The notes under the pieces: generated by a model | What the model saw: the letters and a program-made list of their open reading frames with translations, nothing else | The model's database searches: none | Told to the model about the DNA's origin: nothing | Shown here: positions 17,173 to 26,967 of the stretch, in pieces | How positions within the stretch are numbered: position 1 is the first letter of the stretch | Layout: each line of letters begins with the position of its first letter | From: Empedobacter sedimenti | Lineage (GTDB): Bacteria > Bacteroidota > Bacteroidia > Flavobacteriales > Weeksellaceae | Assembly (NCBI RefSeq): GCF_030005555.1 | Contig: NZ_JASCQG010000010.1 | Span: 1 to 64,000, forward strand | DNA: 64,000 nt | Direction: 5' to 3' | Program-made: the position numbers and the translations under genes

Positions 17173-19974
17173 TTATAAATTCAATGATAAACGAGCGAAG
17201 GCAAAACGTCCTCCAGTTCCGAATTGTTGTCCAGTACGTGAATACACGAAATATCCTGCACCTCTATTTCCTCCAATTTTCGTTTCATCAGGATAGATAT
17301 CAAACAAATTATTTGCACCGATCGTCAACGATATATTTTTATTAAAAGCATATCCAAAACTTAAATCCGTTACAACTTTTCCGCTAAATGTTTGTGATTC
17401 TTCTATAGTATTTGTCGCTGCATCAACTTCTCCGAAGTAAACATTTCGCAAATAAACATTCCATTTATCTAGAGAATAATTAAGTGATAAATTAACCTTT
17501 GTACGAGGAACAGCCGATTCTAAATAAATACGACTTGAACGATCAAAATAAGTAGATTCTTTTCCTTTCAATAAATCCGAAGCATGAACGTCGCCCACAA
17601 CATTTGTTTTACTAAAAGTCGCCGATAAATCTCCACGTAATTTCCCAGCTCCCAAACGATCTTGATATGTTAAAACAACATCTACTCCTTTCGTTTCGGT
17701 ATCAATTGCATTGGCGAAGAAACGTGCAGAAGTTGCATTAGCTTGTTGCAATAATTCATAAATCTCTTTGTCTTGAGCTGAAGCATTTGCAGCATTACTT
17801 CCTTTAAATGACCCTGTATAAATAATACGATCATCTATACGAATGAAATATCCATCAACACTCAACTTGAATTTTCCCCAATTTGCTGTTATACCAGCAG
17901 AAACTGATTTCGATTTTTCTTCGTTCAATTGTGGGATTCCTAATAATTTTGCGGCGCGACTATCATTTGTAAAAGTTCCTGAATTAGAAATTGCTCCGTC
18001 TAAGAATAAACTTGATGTTGCACTAAAATATAATTGATGCAAAGATGGTGCTCTAAATCCTGTACTTGCAGCGGCTCTCAATACATAGTTTCCTAATTTG
18101 TATCGTGTCGAAATTTTTCCATTTAACGTTGATCCAAAATCTGAATAATCTTCGTAACGTAAGGCTGTAGCAACTAAGAAATCTTTTGAAAAATTAAATT
18201 CCGTATCCAAATATGCCGCTACAGAATGACGATTTGCGTTGACTTCGTTCGCTGGTAAAAATCCAGGAAAAGCTTGCGCTCCACCCGCTAAAGCAGTTCC
18301 ATTTGCAGCGAATAATGTATTGATATTTCCGTTAAAATCTTGTACATAAATTGGCTTTCCATTTCCGTCTACACCAATTTGGCGAACTTTACCATAATTT
18401 GCATAAGATGATTCTTCACCTCCTACAATTTGATAATTTTCGTAACGAAATTCTGCACCAAAAGCCACATTAATTCCAGCTAAGGCATCATCAAAAAATC
18501 GTGTAAAATCTAGGTTAGTCGTATTTTGAGTAAAACGATATCCACCAGCTTCAAAAGATGTTGGCGAAGATTCTTTCATCGATGCGTTAACTGTATTTTT
18601 GACTCCAAAATCGATGGTATTATTTCCGTATGTGTTCGAAAAATCAACTTTCCAACCGTTAATTTCACTACGAATCCCGGCTGATAATGAACGGTCATAG
18701 TTATTTGTTTCAATTAAAGGCAGATATCCATTTGGAAAAATTGAAGCAACTGTTTGGTGTAATTGAGCAGGTTGACGACGAAAAGCTGTCGATTCACCCA
18801 AACGATAATTTAAACCTCCAAACGTATAAATTTCAGTTTTATCTGAAACTGGAAAAAGTGAATTAAGAAAGATTGCTCCTCCTTCATTTTTTGATTGTCC
18901 GATTCGAGAAACATAATCTGCACGTGTTTCTCCACGGCGTGCTAATTCTTCGTTTGTAATATCTTTTCCTGTTGGATTTGGGTATAAATCTGGTCGATTA
19001 TAATCAGAAAAAATTGTTCCTGTAAACTCTTTTTGACGATTAAATGGTTGACGTTTGTCGTAAGAACCTGCAAGATTTACAAATCCTCCTTTTTCACCCA
19101 CTTTTACACCATAATTTACATTCGCTTGAAAAGTTTCACCATCAAAATTATCTTCTGCATTTTTCGATAGATTTCCTCCATAGGAAATTGATGCACGCAA
19201 TTTATCTGTCGAATCTTCCAAGACAATATTGATCACACCTGCAATCGCATCAGAACCATATTGAGCAGCGGCTCCATCTCGAAGAATTTCAATTCTTTTA
19301 ATCGCAGAAGTTGGAATCGCATTCAAATCTGTACCGACAGAACCTTTACCAAATGAACCATTAATATTAACCAATGATGTTGTATGACGACGTTTTCCGT
19401 TAATCAAAACCAATACTTGATCTGGTCCTAAACCTCGCAAAGAAGCAGGATCAATATGATCTGTTCCATCAGAAATAACTTGCGTATTCGAGCTAAAAGA
19501 TGGCGCAACATAATTTAAGATTTGATTCAACGAAACTTGTCCCACATCTTTTGTTACTTCTTTGATGTCAATTACATCAACTGGTGTTGAAGAGTCTAAC
19601 TGTGTACGACCTACTGCACGAGAACCAATCAAAACAACTTCGTTAAGATTCGTTTGTTCTTCTGTTTGCTCTAAAAAAAAATCTAAAGCTACTTCAGCAT
19701 CTTCGCTTACATTAATTGTTTGCGTTGTTGTTGGCTCACCTATTTTCGAAACAGTAATCTCGTATTTACCAGGCTCTAATGTTAATTGATACAAACCACT
19801 TACATCAGTAATTGTTGTAATATTGGTTCCTTTTACATTAATGGTTGCTTGATCGATTGGTCCATTTAAATCTTCAACCGTACCTGTTACTTTCGTTTGG
19901 GCAAATAAAAGTGTTCCGCCGAAAAGAGCGGTGATAAAAAATATTTTTTTGAGTGAGTATAATTTCTTGTTCAT
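17173..19974 (-). CDS. TonB-dependent outer-membrane receptor
   Basis: 933 residues from the methionine at 19974, which begins a signal peptide ending LLFAQ. An in-frame ATG 48 nt upstream lies 5' of the predicted -7 element (19996-20003), so it cannot be on the transcript. Order: signal peptide 1-~26; carboxypeptidase-like beta-sandwich (VTGTVEDLNGPI … YEITVSKIG) to ~110; plug domain (LNQILNYVAPSF, LRGLGPDQVLVLINGKRRH, IEILRDGAAAQYGSDAIAGVINIVL); long 22-strand-type barrel with aromatic C-terminus. Energised uptake across the outer membrane; ligand unknown. No SusD partner lies next to it. Operon with ggt and operator shared with metNIQ hint at sulfur-containing or gamma-glutamyl compounds; this is inference. 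Confidence 0.9.
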   Translation of the reverse strand: MNKKLYSLKKIFFITALFGGTLLFAQTKVTGTVEDLNGPIDQATINVKGTNITTITDVSGLYQLTLEPGKYEITVSKIGEPTTTQTINVSEDAEVALDFFLEQTEEQTNLNEVVLIGSRAVGRTQLDSSTPVDVIDIKEVTKDVGQVSLNQILNYVAPSFSSNTQVISDGTDHIDPASLRGLGPDQVLVLINGKRRHTTSLVNINGSFGKGSVGTDLNAIPTSAIKRIEILRDGAAAQYGSDAIAGVINIVLEDSTDKLRASISYGGNLSKNAEDNFDGETFQANVNYGVKVGEKGGFVNLAGSYDKRQPFNRQKEFTGTIFSDYNRPDLYPNPTGKDITNEELARRGETRADYVSRIGQSKNEGGAIFLNSLFPVSDKTEIYTFGGLNYRLGESTAFRRQPAQLHQTVASIFPNGYLPLIETNNYDRSLSAGIRSEINGWKVDFSNTYGNNTIDFGVKNTVNASMKESSPTSFEAGGYRFTQNTTNLDFTRFFDDALAGINVAFGAEFRYENYQIVGGEESSYANYGKVRQIGVDGNGKPIYVQDFNGNINTLFAANGTALAGGAQAFPGFLPANEVNANRHSVAAYLDTEFNFSKDFLVATALRYEDYSDFGSTLNGKISTRYKLGNYVLRAAASTGFRAPSLHQLYFSATSSLFLDGAISNSGTFTNDSRAAKLLGIPQLNEEKSKSVSAGITANWGKFKLSVDGYFIRIDDRIIYTGSFKGSNAANASAQDKEIYELLQQANATSARFFANAIDTETKGVDVVLTYQDRLGAGKLRGDLSATFSKTNVVGDVHASDLLKGKESTYFDRSSRIYLESAVPRTKVNLSLNYSLDKWNVYLRNVYFGEVDAATNTIEESQTFSGKVVTDLSFGYAFNKNISLTIGANNLFDIYPDETKIGGNRGAGYFVYSRTGQQFGTGGRFAFARLSLNL

Positions 19975-19984
19975 ATCTATAATT

Positions 19985-20027
19985 TTAAAGTCTAGCAAAG
20001 TTATAGACTTTATAGAATACAAAACAA
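19985..20027 (-). promoter_or_regulatory. Promoter of the TonB receptor-ggt unit with inverted-repeat operator
   Basis: On the minus strand: TTG (complement of 20025-20027), 21 nt, TAACTTTG (complement of 19996-20003), an exact TAnnTTTG. A perfect 8-bp inverted repeat, AAAGTCTA (19987-19994) and TAGACTTT (20004-20011), flanks the -7 element. Half-sites, spacing and position match the metNIQ promoter. Confidence 0.65.
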
Positions 20028-20152
20028 GTCCTGATTAGATAAAATAAAAGAAAACAATAAAATTTAGATAATTTAAAAACATATTCTAAATATTTTACTA
20101 TTTTTAGAATTAAATTCTAAATAAGTGGCAGTTAACAAAACATTTTGAAACA

Positions 20153-20184
20153 AAAAAGGGAACTCGTAATGAGTTCCCTTTTTA
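20153..20184 (-). terminator. Terminator of rimP-nusA-infB
   Basis: AAAAAGGGAACTC (20153-20165) pairs with GAGTTCCCTTTTT (20171-20183) around GTAAT; 21 nt past the infB stop. Between here and the receptor promoter (20040-20150) only A/T-rich sequence is seen. Confidence 0.88.
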
Positions 20185-20204
20185 TATATTGAGAGAAATT
20201 AATC

Positions 20205-23200
20205 TTATTTCAATTTCTTTTTAACCTCTACAGTTTCATAAGCTTCAATAATATCATTTACTTGAATATCATTAAAGTTTTTGATGTTAAGACCACATTC
20301 GTAACCTTTACTAACCTCTTTCACGTCATCTTTGAAACGTTTCAATGAAGCTAATTCACCATCGTGAATTACTACACCATCACGAATGATACGAATTTTA
20401 GAGTTTCTGTAAACTTTACCATCTAATACCATACATCCTGCAATAGTACCAACTTTAGTAACTTTGAAAGTCTCACGAACTTCAATATTACCAGTTACTT
20501 GCTCTTTCAATTCTGGAGATAACATACCTTCCATCGCTTCTTTGATCTCTTCAATCGCAGCATAGATGATAGAATAAGTTCTGATTTCTACTTCTTCTTT
20601 ATCTGCAATTTCGCGAGCTGATCCACCTGGACGAACGTTAAATCCGATAATAATCGCATCTGAAGCAGAAGCTAATAATACGTCAGATTCTGTAATTTGT
20701 CCAACACCTTTATGTAAGATGTTAACGATAATCTCTTCAGTAGAAAGTTTTTGTAATGAATCTGTTAATGCTTCAACAGAACCATCCACGTCACCTTTCA
20801 AGATAATATTTAACTCTTTGAAATCTCCTAAAGCAATACGACGACCAATCTCATCAAGCGTAATGTGTTTTTGTGTACGAATAGTTTGCTCACGTTGTAA
20901 TTGATCTCTACGAGATGCAATTTGTTTCGCTTCACGCTCGTCTTCGTAAACTTTAAACTTATCACCTGCAGTTGGCGCTCCGTCTAAACCTAAAATTGTA
21001 ACTGGTGTAGATGGCCCAGCAACTTTTACGTTGTTACCGCGCTCATCTAACAATGCACGAACTTTACCGTGGTGAGACCCTGCTAATACATAATCTCCGA
21101 TGTGTAAAGTACCTGTTTGTACAATAATAGTAGATACATATCCACGTCCTTTATCTAAAGCAGCTTCTACAACTGTACCTGATGCTTTACGTTTTGGATT
21201 AGCTTTAAGATCTAATACTTCAGCTTCTAATAATACTTTTTCTAATAAATCATCAACACCTAAACCAGATTTAGCAGAGATTTCTTGAGACTGGTAAGTA
21301 CCACCCCAATCTTCAACTAATAAGTTCATTTGAGCTAATTGCTCTTTTACTTTTTCTGGATTAGCAGCTGGTTTATCAATTTTGTTGATTGCAAAAATCA
21401 TTGGTACACCTGCAGCTTGTGCGTGAGAAATTGCCTCACGTGTTTGTGGCATGATTTGATCATCCGCCGCAATCACAATAATTGCAATATCTGTTACTTG
21501 AGCTCCACGAGCACGCATCGCTGTAAAAGCTTCGTGACCAGGAGTATCTAAGAACGCTACACGTTTTCCACTTGATAAAGTTACATTATATGCACCGATA
21601 TGTTGTGTAATACCTCCAGACTCACCTGCAATTACATTTGCTTTACGAACGTAATCTAATAACGATGTTTTACCGTGGTCAACGTGTCCCATTACAGTTA
21701 CGATTGGCGCACGTGTTACTAAATCTTCTTCGTTATCGATTTCTTCTTCTTCTGTTGAGATTTCCTCTTCAGCATTTGCAAATACAGCTTCGAATCCGAA
21801 ATCATCTGCAACTAACTGAATTGTATCAGCTTCTAAACGTTGGTTCATTGTTACCATGATACCTAAAGACATACATGCAGAAATAACTTCTGTTACAGAT
21901 ACATCCATTAAAGATGCTAATTCATTAACAGTAACAAATTCTGTTACATGTAATGTTTTGTCCATATCCATCGCTTCTTGCTCCATTTCGGCAAATTCAC
22001 GACGTTGGTTACGTTTATCTCTTCTGTGTTTTGCACCTTTTGCTCCCTTACCTTTATTCGTAAGTTTATCTAAAGTGTCTTTAATTTGTTTTTTAACATC
22101 TTCATCAGAAAGTTCTACTTGCGGTGCACGTTGTCCACCTCTAAAGTTATTATTTCCTGGACGATTGTTTCCTCCTTGGCGATTTCCACCACCTTGTCCG
22201 CCTGGACGGTTATTTCCACCTGGACGATTTCCTCCTTGGTGGTTGTTATTACCTCCTTGACGGTTATTGTTTCCACCTTGGTGGTTGTTATTACCTCCTT
22301 GACGGTTGTTATTATTGTTTCCTCCGTTTTCACCAGCTTTTGCTACATCTTCTGGCTTAACATTTTTCTGGATACGTTTACGCTTCTTCTTGTCAGCAGC
22401 ATTGTTGTTACCACCTTTTTGATTTCCTTGTTTTGGATCAGGTTTTTTCTTATCAAATTTAGATAAGTCAATTTTAGCTCCAGTAAAATTAGGTCCATCT
22501 AATTTGGTATAAACTGTCTCAATTTTTTGAGATTCAGCTGCTACTTCTTCTGTTTCTTCTTTCTTCACTTCAGGCTTCGCTTCCGATTTTATTTCAGGCT
22601 TTTTAACCTCTTCAACCTTTTTAGGTTCTTCTTTCTTCACCTCTTTTTTAACTTCCGCCTTCGGTGCTTCCGCCTTTTTAGGTTCTGCTTGCTCTTTTTT
22701 AGGAGCTGGAGAATCTTGTTTTTTAGGTTTACCCGTATTATTTATTTTATCAAGATCGATTACTTTGATCACTTTCGGACCTTTTACTTCTTCTTTTGAT
22801 TCAGTTTTTTCTTCAACTTTAGGAGCTGGAGTTTCTTCTTTCTTGATTTCTTGTTTTACTTCTTCCTTAGCTGGCGTTTTTTCCACCTTTGCTTTCGGTT
22901 TCAAAGCATCTAAGTCTATTTTACCAACAGTCTTAGGACCTTCTAACTCTACCTTAGTCGTTTGCACTACTTCTGGTTTTTCTACCACAACAGGTTTTTC
23001 AGCAGCTACTTTAGCATCTGCTTCTTTTTTCTCTGCTGCTTTGATATCAGAAATTTTGTTAATGACTACTTCACCAGAAGCTTGCTTTTGTTTAGCATCT
23101 GACCGGAACTCATTAACTAAAATATCGTAAGTCGGCACATCGATTTTAGAGTTTGGGTTTTTTTCTACTGTTTTACCTTTGGCTTCTAAAAAATCAACAG

Positions 23201-23258
23201 CTCTATCTATTGATATATTTAATTCTTTTAATACTTTACTTAATCTTATTTCCGGCAT
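20205..23258 (-). CDS. infB: Translation initiation factor IF-2
   Basis: GTPase that places initiator tRNA on the 30S subunit. 1017 residues. N-terminal IF-2N helix bundle (1-~50), then a long Lys/Glu/Pro-rich charged stretch (~60-290), an Asn/Gly/Gln-rich repeat tract (~310-378), a second IF-2N-like segment, and the G domain with GHVDHGKTS (~523), DTPGHEAF and NKIDK, followed by domains II-IV. Last gene of the rimP-nusA-infB order conserved in bacteria, 65 nt after nusA. The repeat tract contains a 42-nt DNA repeat (see separate entry). Confidence 0.97.
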   Translation of the reverse strand: MPEIRLSKVLKELNISIDRAVDFLEAKGKTVEKNPNSKIDVPTYDILVNEFRSDAKQKQASGEVVINKISDIKAAEKKEADAKVAAEKPVVVEKPEVVQTTKVELEGPKTVGKIDLDALKPKAKVEKTPAKEEVKQEIKKEETPAPKVEEKTESKEEVKGPKVIKVIDLDKINNTGKPKKQDSPAPKKEQAEPKKAEAPKAEVKKEVKKEEPKKVEEVKKPEIKSEAKPEVKKEETEEVAAESQKIETVYTKLDGPNFTGAKIDLSKFDKKKPDPKQGNQKGGNNNAADKKKRKRIQKNVKPEDVAKAGENGGNNNNNRQGGNNNHQGGNNNRQGGNNNHQGGNRPGGNNRPGGQGGGNRQGGNNRPGNNNFRGGQRAPQVELSDEDVKKQIKDTLDKLTNKGKGAKGAKHRRDKRNQRREFAEMEQEAMDMDKTLHVTEFVTVNELASLMDVSVTEVISACMSLGIMVTMNQRLEADTIQLVADDFGFEAVFANAEEEISTEEEEIDNEEDLVTRAPIVTVMGHVDHGKTSLLDYVRKANVIAGESGGITQHIGAYNVTLSSGKRVAFLDTPGHEAFTAMRARGAQVTDIAIIVIAADDQIMPQTREAISHAQAAGVPMIFAINKIDKPAANPEKVKEQLAQMNLLVEDWGGTYQSQEISAKSGLGVDDLLEKVLLEAEVLDLKANPKRKASGTVVEAALDKGRGYVSTIIVQTGTLHIGDYVLAGSHHGKVRALLDERGNNVKVAGPSTPVTILGLDGAPTAGDKFKVYEDEREAKQIASRRDQLQREQTIRTQKHITLDEIGRRIALGDFKELNIILKGDVDGSVEALTDSLQKLSTEEIIVNILHKGVGQITESDVLLASASDAIIIGFNVRPGGSAREIADKEEVEIRTYSIIYAAIEEIKEAMEGMLSPELKEQVTGNIEVRETFKVTKVGTIAGCMVLDGKVYRNSKIRIIRDGVVIHDGELASLKRFKDDVKEVSKGYECGLNIKNFNDIQVNDIIEAYETVEVKKKLK
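22234..22307. repeat. 42-nt direct repeat inside infB
   Basis: 32 identical bases at 22234-22265 and 22276-22307, offset 42 nt, i.e. 14 codons, encoding the ([14 protein letters not shown]) type peptide repeat of IF-2. Being in frame, copy-number change would lengthen or shorten the linker without breaking the protein. Confidence 0.75.
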
Positions 23259-23323
23259 ATGAAACTAATCTCTTATTTTATAATGTTTGCAAATTTACAA
23301 ATTGTTTATGAATTGAGTGTGAA

Positions 23324-24559
23324 TTAATCTTCAAACTCTTCTTTTAAGACACGGATAACCTCTAAAATTGTTTCCTCTTCTAGGTCAGTACGCTTAATTA
23401 AGTCATCAACATCTTGTTCTAAAATACTTTTTGCAGTATCTAATCCGATTGCACTAAATGCATCGATTACCCACGCATCAATTTCGTCTGAGAATTCTGA
23501 TAATTCTACATCCTCGTCTTGCGCACCTTCTCTGAAAATATCAATTTCCATTCCAACTAATTTAGATGCTAAACGTACGTTATAACCTCCTTTACCAATT
23601 GCTTTAGAAACTTCTTCTGGACTTACATGTACTAATGCTTTATTCTCTTCCTCGTTAATTTCGATATTCGCAATTTTCGCAGGACTTAAAGCGCGTTGTA
23701 TGTACAAACTTTGGTTGTTAGTATAGTTAATTACGTCGATGTTTTCGTTACGTAATTCGCGTACGATCGAGTGGATACGAGATCCTTTCATACCAACACA
23801 AGCTCCAACAGGATCGATACGATCATCGTAAGATTCTACTGCAACTTTTGCTTTATCTCCAGGGATACGAACTACATTTTTGATTGTAATTAATCCATCT
23901 AAAATTTCTGGAATTTCTTGTTCAAATAATTTCTCTAAGAATTTTGGTGATGTTCTTGATAAAATAATTTGAGGTTTTGCTCCTCTTAATTTTACGTCAT
24001 CTACAACAGCACGTAATGTATCTCCTTTTCTGAAAAAATCTGATGGAATTTGATTTTCTTTTGGTAAAATCATTTCGTTTTGTTCGTCATCCATAATAAT
24101 CACTTGTTTGTGACGTACATAGTGGATTTCTCCTGAAACTACTTCTCCTATTAAACCTTTAAATTTCTCGTATAAATTAGAGTTATCATGCTCCATTACT
24201 TTAGAAACCAATGTTTGACGTAATGTTAAAATAGCACGACGACCTAATGCTTCGATCGGAATTTTTTCCGATACTTCTTCACCTACTTCAAAATCTGGCT
24301 CAATTTTACGTGCTTCAGATAATTCAATATCTGTTGCATCATCTTCTGAGAAACCGTCTTCTACAACGATACGGTTGTGCCAAATCTCTAAGTCTCCTTT
24401 ATCAGGATTTACAATAATATCAAAGTTATCATCTGTACCATATTTCTTTTTCAAAACACTTTTCAGGGTTTCTTCTAAGATTGCCATCAGCGTAATACGG
24501 TCGATGTTCTTATCGTCTTTAAAATCTCCAAAAGATTCAATTAATGCAAGATTGTCCAT
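23324..24559 (-). CDS. nusA: Transcription termination/antitermination factor NusA
   Basis: RNA polymerase-binding factor controlling pausing, termination and antitermination. 411 residues: N-terminal polymerase-binding domain (1-~130), S1 domain (EVVSGEIHYVRHKQVIIM region, ~140-200), and two KH domains (GACVGMKGSRIHSIVRELRNENIDV and ISKAIGKGGYNVRLASKLVGMEIDI, i.e. VSKAIGKGGYN near 310). A short acidic tail replaces the repeated C-terminal AR domains of E. coli NusA, which is usual outside proteobacteria. Starts 15 nt after rimP stop. Confidence 0.96.
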   Translation of the reverse strand: MDNLALIESFGDFKDDKNIDRITLMAILEETLKSVLKKKYGTDDNFDIIVNPDKGDLEIWHNRIVVEDGFSEDDATDIELSEARKIEPDFEVGEEVSEKIPIEALGRRAILTLRQTLVSKVMEHDNSNLYEKFKGLIGEVVSGEIHYVRHKQVIIMDDEQNEMILPKENQIPSDFFRKGDTLRAVVDDVKLRGAKPQIILSRTSPKFLEKLFEQEIPEILDGLITIKNVVRIPGDKAKVAVESYDDRIDPVGACVGMKGSRIHSIVRELRNENIDVINYTNNQSLYIQRALSPAKIANIEINEEENKALVHVSPEEVSKAIGKGGYNVRLASKLVGMEIDIFREGAQDEDVELSEFSDEIDAWVIDAFSAIGLDTAKSILEQDVDDLIKRTDLEEETILEVIRVLKEEFED

Positions 24560-24574
24560 TAAACTTTAATTTTT

Positions 24575-25042
24575 TTAAAAGGTGACTTTTATAATCGCTT
24601 TCTTGATGTCAGCGTAATTTATTTTTTCTTCGTATTCTACTGTAATTTTACCTTTTCCTACTGCCTTTTGTTCGCGTGCTTCCCAAAAAATTGTAACACC
24701 TTCTTCATCGGCTTCTACAATTTCGCCTTCCATCACTTTGTCATTTAATGTAGCTTCTAAAGTTCTACCTATATTTTTGACAAATTGACGAGGCATTGTT
24801 AAGTTACTTCCTACACCAGGAGAGGAAACTTCTAATGCAAAATCACATTCTTCTCTATCAAGATTGTGTTCTACATGTCGGCTTATTCTTACAATTTCTT
24901 CGACTGAAAGACCTTCGTCTCCATCTGCTAAAATGACAATTTTATCATCTGGAGTGATTTTCCAATCGATTAGAAACAATGACGGATTCTCCGCAATTGC
25001 TTCTTCTATCAGTTGTTTTACTTTGTTAGAATCCATATACAA
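24575..25042 (-). CDS. rimP: Ribosome maturation factor RimP
   Basis: Needed for maturation of the 30S subunit. 155 residues with the family segments DREECDFALEVSSPGVGSNL (SPG motif) and the C-terminal SH3-like barrel. An alternative start is the methionine two codons later (25036). First gene of rimP-nusA-infB; a -7 promoter element lies 54 nt upstream. Confidence 0.95.
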   Translation of the reverse strand: MYMDSNKVKQLIEEAIAENPSLFLIDWKITPDDKIVILADGDEGLSVEEIVRISRHVEHNLDREECDFALEVSSPGVGSNLTMPRQFVKNIGRTLEATLNDKVMEGEIVEADEEGVTIFWEAREQKAVGKGKITVEYEEKINYADIKKAIIKVTF

Positions 25043-25095
25043 CGAAAAAGAGAGCTATAACCAGCCCTCCTCCATTTATTCCTTTAAATTCTCTG

Positions 25096-25103
25096 CAAAT
25101 ATA
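25096..25103 (-). promoter_or_regulatory. Candidate -7 element of rimP-nusA-infB
   Basis: TATATTTG on the minus strand, an exact TAnnTTTG, 54 nt before the rimP start. No TTG at -33 spacing was found. Confidence 0.4.
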
Positions 25104-25146
25104 GGTAAATATTTTTTACTGACCTAATTTCAGCAATTTAATCTCT

Positions 25147-25632
25147 TTAATTCATTAATTGATAAACAAATATTCCGATAAATACTAGAGTTAAAATGAC
25201 ATCGTAACCTGTTGTTAAAATAAATCCTACGAATGATCCAAATGCAGATTTCAATGCTACTTTTGGCTCTGCTGCGCTAAAAATTAATTCACCTAACAAT
25301 GCTCCCAAAAATGGACCTACTATAAATCCGATTGGTGGGAAAAATAACCCAACAATTAACCCAACAATTGAGCCCCAAATCCCATACTTTGTTCCTCCTA
25401 ATTTCTTGGTCATATAAGCTGGCAATAAATAGTCTAGTAATGCGCCAATTAGGACAAATAATCCTGCTATAATTATCGTTCCCCAATTGTAACTACAATC
25501 TCCACTAAATTTAAAGACTAGCAATCCTACCAATGCCAATGGAGCTCCTGGTAAAACTGGTAATACTGTTCCGATTAATCCTACAACTAGTAAAATTCCG
25601 CTGATTATATTTAGTATCGAGTCGTTATCCAT
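25147..25632 (-). CDS. DUF456 family membrane protein
   Basis: 161 residues, about five hydrophobic helices rich in Gly and Pro. The family hallmark is the glycine-rich stretch with LPVLPGAPLALVGLL near residue 24-40 and the GxxxG-rich segments GSIVGLIVGLFFPPIGFIVGPFLGALLGE at ~90-118. Inner-membrane protein of unknown function. It lies upstream of rimP on the same strand with a 104-nt gap that has its own rimP promoter. Confidence 0.85.
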   Translation of the reverse strand: MDNDSILNIISGILLVVGLIGTVLPVLPGAPLALVGLLVFKFSGDCSYNWGTIIIAGLFVLIGALLDYLLPAYMTKKLGGTKYGIWGSIVGLIVGLFFPPIGFIVGPFLGALLGELIFSAAEPKVALKSAFGSFVGFILTTGYDVILTLVFIGIFVYQLMN

Positions 25633-25686
25633 GTTTTTGTATTTTTAAAAATGTAACTTTGTACAATTCAATTCCATTCTATTTAT

Positions 25687-26958
25687 ATGAAACTGCTTGT
25701 GCAAGATAAATCTTTTTATGAAGAATTTTCTGATGGTGTAAAGTTTTTTTTCAATCAATATTTCAAAATTGATTTGTCAGAAAATTTATTCACTTTTTTT
25801 GAAATTGTTTCTTGGATTTCAATCCTATTTATTATTGATTTTATTTTAAGAATCATCATTCTTCCTTTGCTGAAAAAGATTAAAAATTTTACGGAGAATG
25901 ATTGGATGAAATTTTTGTACATAAACAAAGTCTTTACATCTGTCATCCATCTTATTCCGACTAGTTTTGCATTAAGTATGAACGTTATTCTTTTTAAGGA
26001 TGATGGTAATATTTTTCATGTAGTACAACGAATCACCGAATTAATTTCTTTAATTCTGTTTACGCAGCTTATCTTCAGAGTTATTAATACAATTATTGAT
26101 GTTTACAACGAAGAAAACAGCTACACAACGGTTGGTGTAAGAACTTTTGGACAAATGTTAAAATTTATTGTTGTCTTTTTCTCCATTATTTTGGGTATCA
26201 TGATTCTGTTTACTGTTGAACAAAATACCATTATAACAGTATTAGGAGCATTAACAGCTGCAGTTTTATTGATTTTTCGTGACGCTATTTTCGGTTTTGT
26301 ATCTGGACTACAAATCTCCTATTCTAAAATTGTAAAAGTTGGAGATTGGATTACCATTTCGAAAGGAGATATCGAAGGAATCGTCAAAGAAATTAACATC
26401 AACTTAGTGAAAATTGAGAAGTTTGATAAATCAATCGCAACTGTACCAACTGTAGATTTGGTGTCATCACAAGTAACTAATCACATGGCAATGATGGCGA
26501 CAGGAACACGTCAAATAAAACGTTCGGTTTCATTTAACGTCAATTCATTTCAGTTTTGTAACGAAGAAATGCTAAATCGTTTCGAAAATATCACTTTAAT
26601 ACAACAATACATTCAACAAAAAAGGCACGAAATCTCTTTATATAATCAAAACATCGAAAATTCTGATTTGGACATCAATGGTAAAAATTTAACCAATATT
26701 GGTGTGTTTAGAATTTATGTCGAACATTATTTGAAAAGTTTAAAAACAGTTTCTCAAAATGATCCAATTATAGTGAAACAATTACCCGTTTCTCCACTTG
26801 GAATGCCTCTAGAAATTGGATGTTTTACAACTTCAGCAAATAATTCAGAATTCGAAAGAATTCAGTCCGATATTTTCGATCATTTGTTGACAGCTTGTCG
26901 TAAATTTGACTTAGAAATTATGCAAAGCATTTCGCTTTCTGATATTAAAAAATTATAA
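25687..26958 (+). CDS. Mechanosensitive ion channel, MscS family (YbdG-like)
   Basis: 423 residues. About five N-terminal transmembrane helices, then the pore-lining TM3-type helix (TVLGALTAAVLLIFRDAIFGFVSGLQ, ~180-205) and the MscS beta domain (VKVGDWITISKGDIEGIVKEINI) with the cytoplasmic alpha/beta part after it. The presence of an insertion after the beta domain (~265-330) and the overall length match the YbdG/MscM-like branch. Protects against osmotic downshock. A TAACTTTG -7 element lies at 25654-25661. pdxJ follows after 9 nt. Confidence 0.92.
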   Translation: MKLLVQDKSFYEEFSDGVKFFFNQYFKIDLSENLFTFFEIVSWISILFIIDFILRIIILPLLKKIKNFTENDWMKFLYINKVFTSVIHLIPTSFALSMNVILFKDDGNIFHVVQRITELISLILFTQLIFRVINTIIDVYNEENSYTTVGVRTFGQMLKFIVVFFSIILGIMILFTVEQNTIITVLGALTAAVLLIFRDAIFGFVSGLQISYSKIVKVGDWITISKGDIEGIVKEININLVKIEKFDKSIATVPTVDLVSSQVTNHMAMMATGTRQIKRSVSFNVNSFQFCNEEMLNRFENITLIQQYIQQKRHEISLYNQNIENSDLDINGKNLTNIGVFRIYVEHYLKSLKTVSQNDPIIVKQLPVSPLGMPLEIGCFTTSANNSEFERIQSDIFDHLLTACRKFDLEIMQSISLSDIKKL

Positions 26959-26967
26959 CATAAAATC

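Noticed and set aside
19975-20022. Longer start of the TonB receptor (ATG at 20022)
   Set aside because: It lies upstream of the predicted -7 element and adds residues ahead of a complete signal peptide.
22130-22330. Regularly repeated sequence that could suggest a CRISPR array
   Set aside because: Repeats are in frame, encode the Asn/Gly-rich linker of IF-2, and have no unique spacers.
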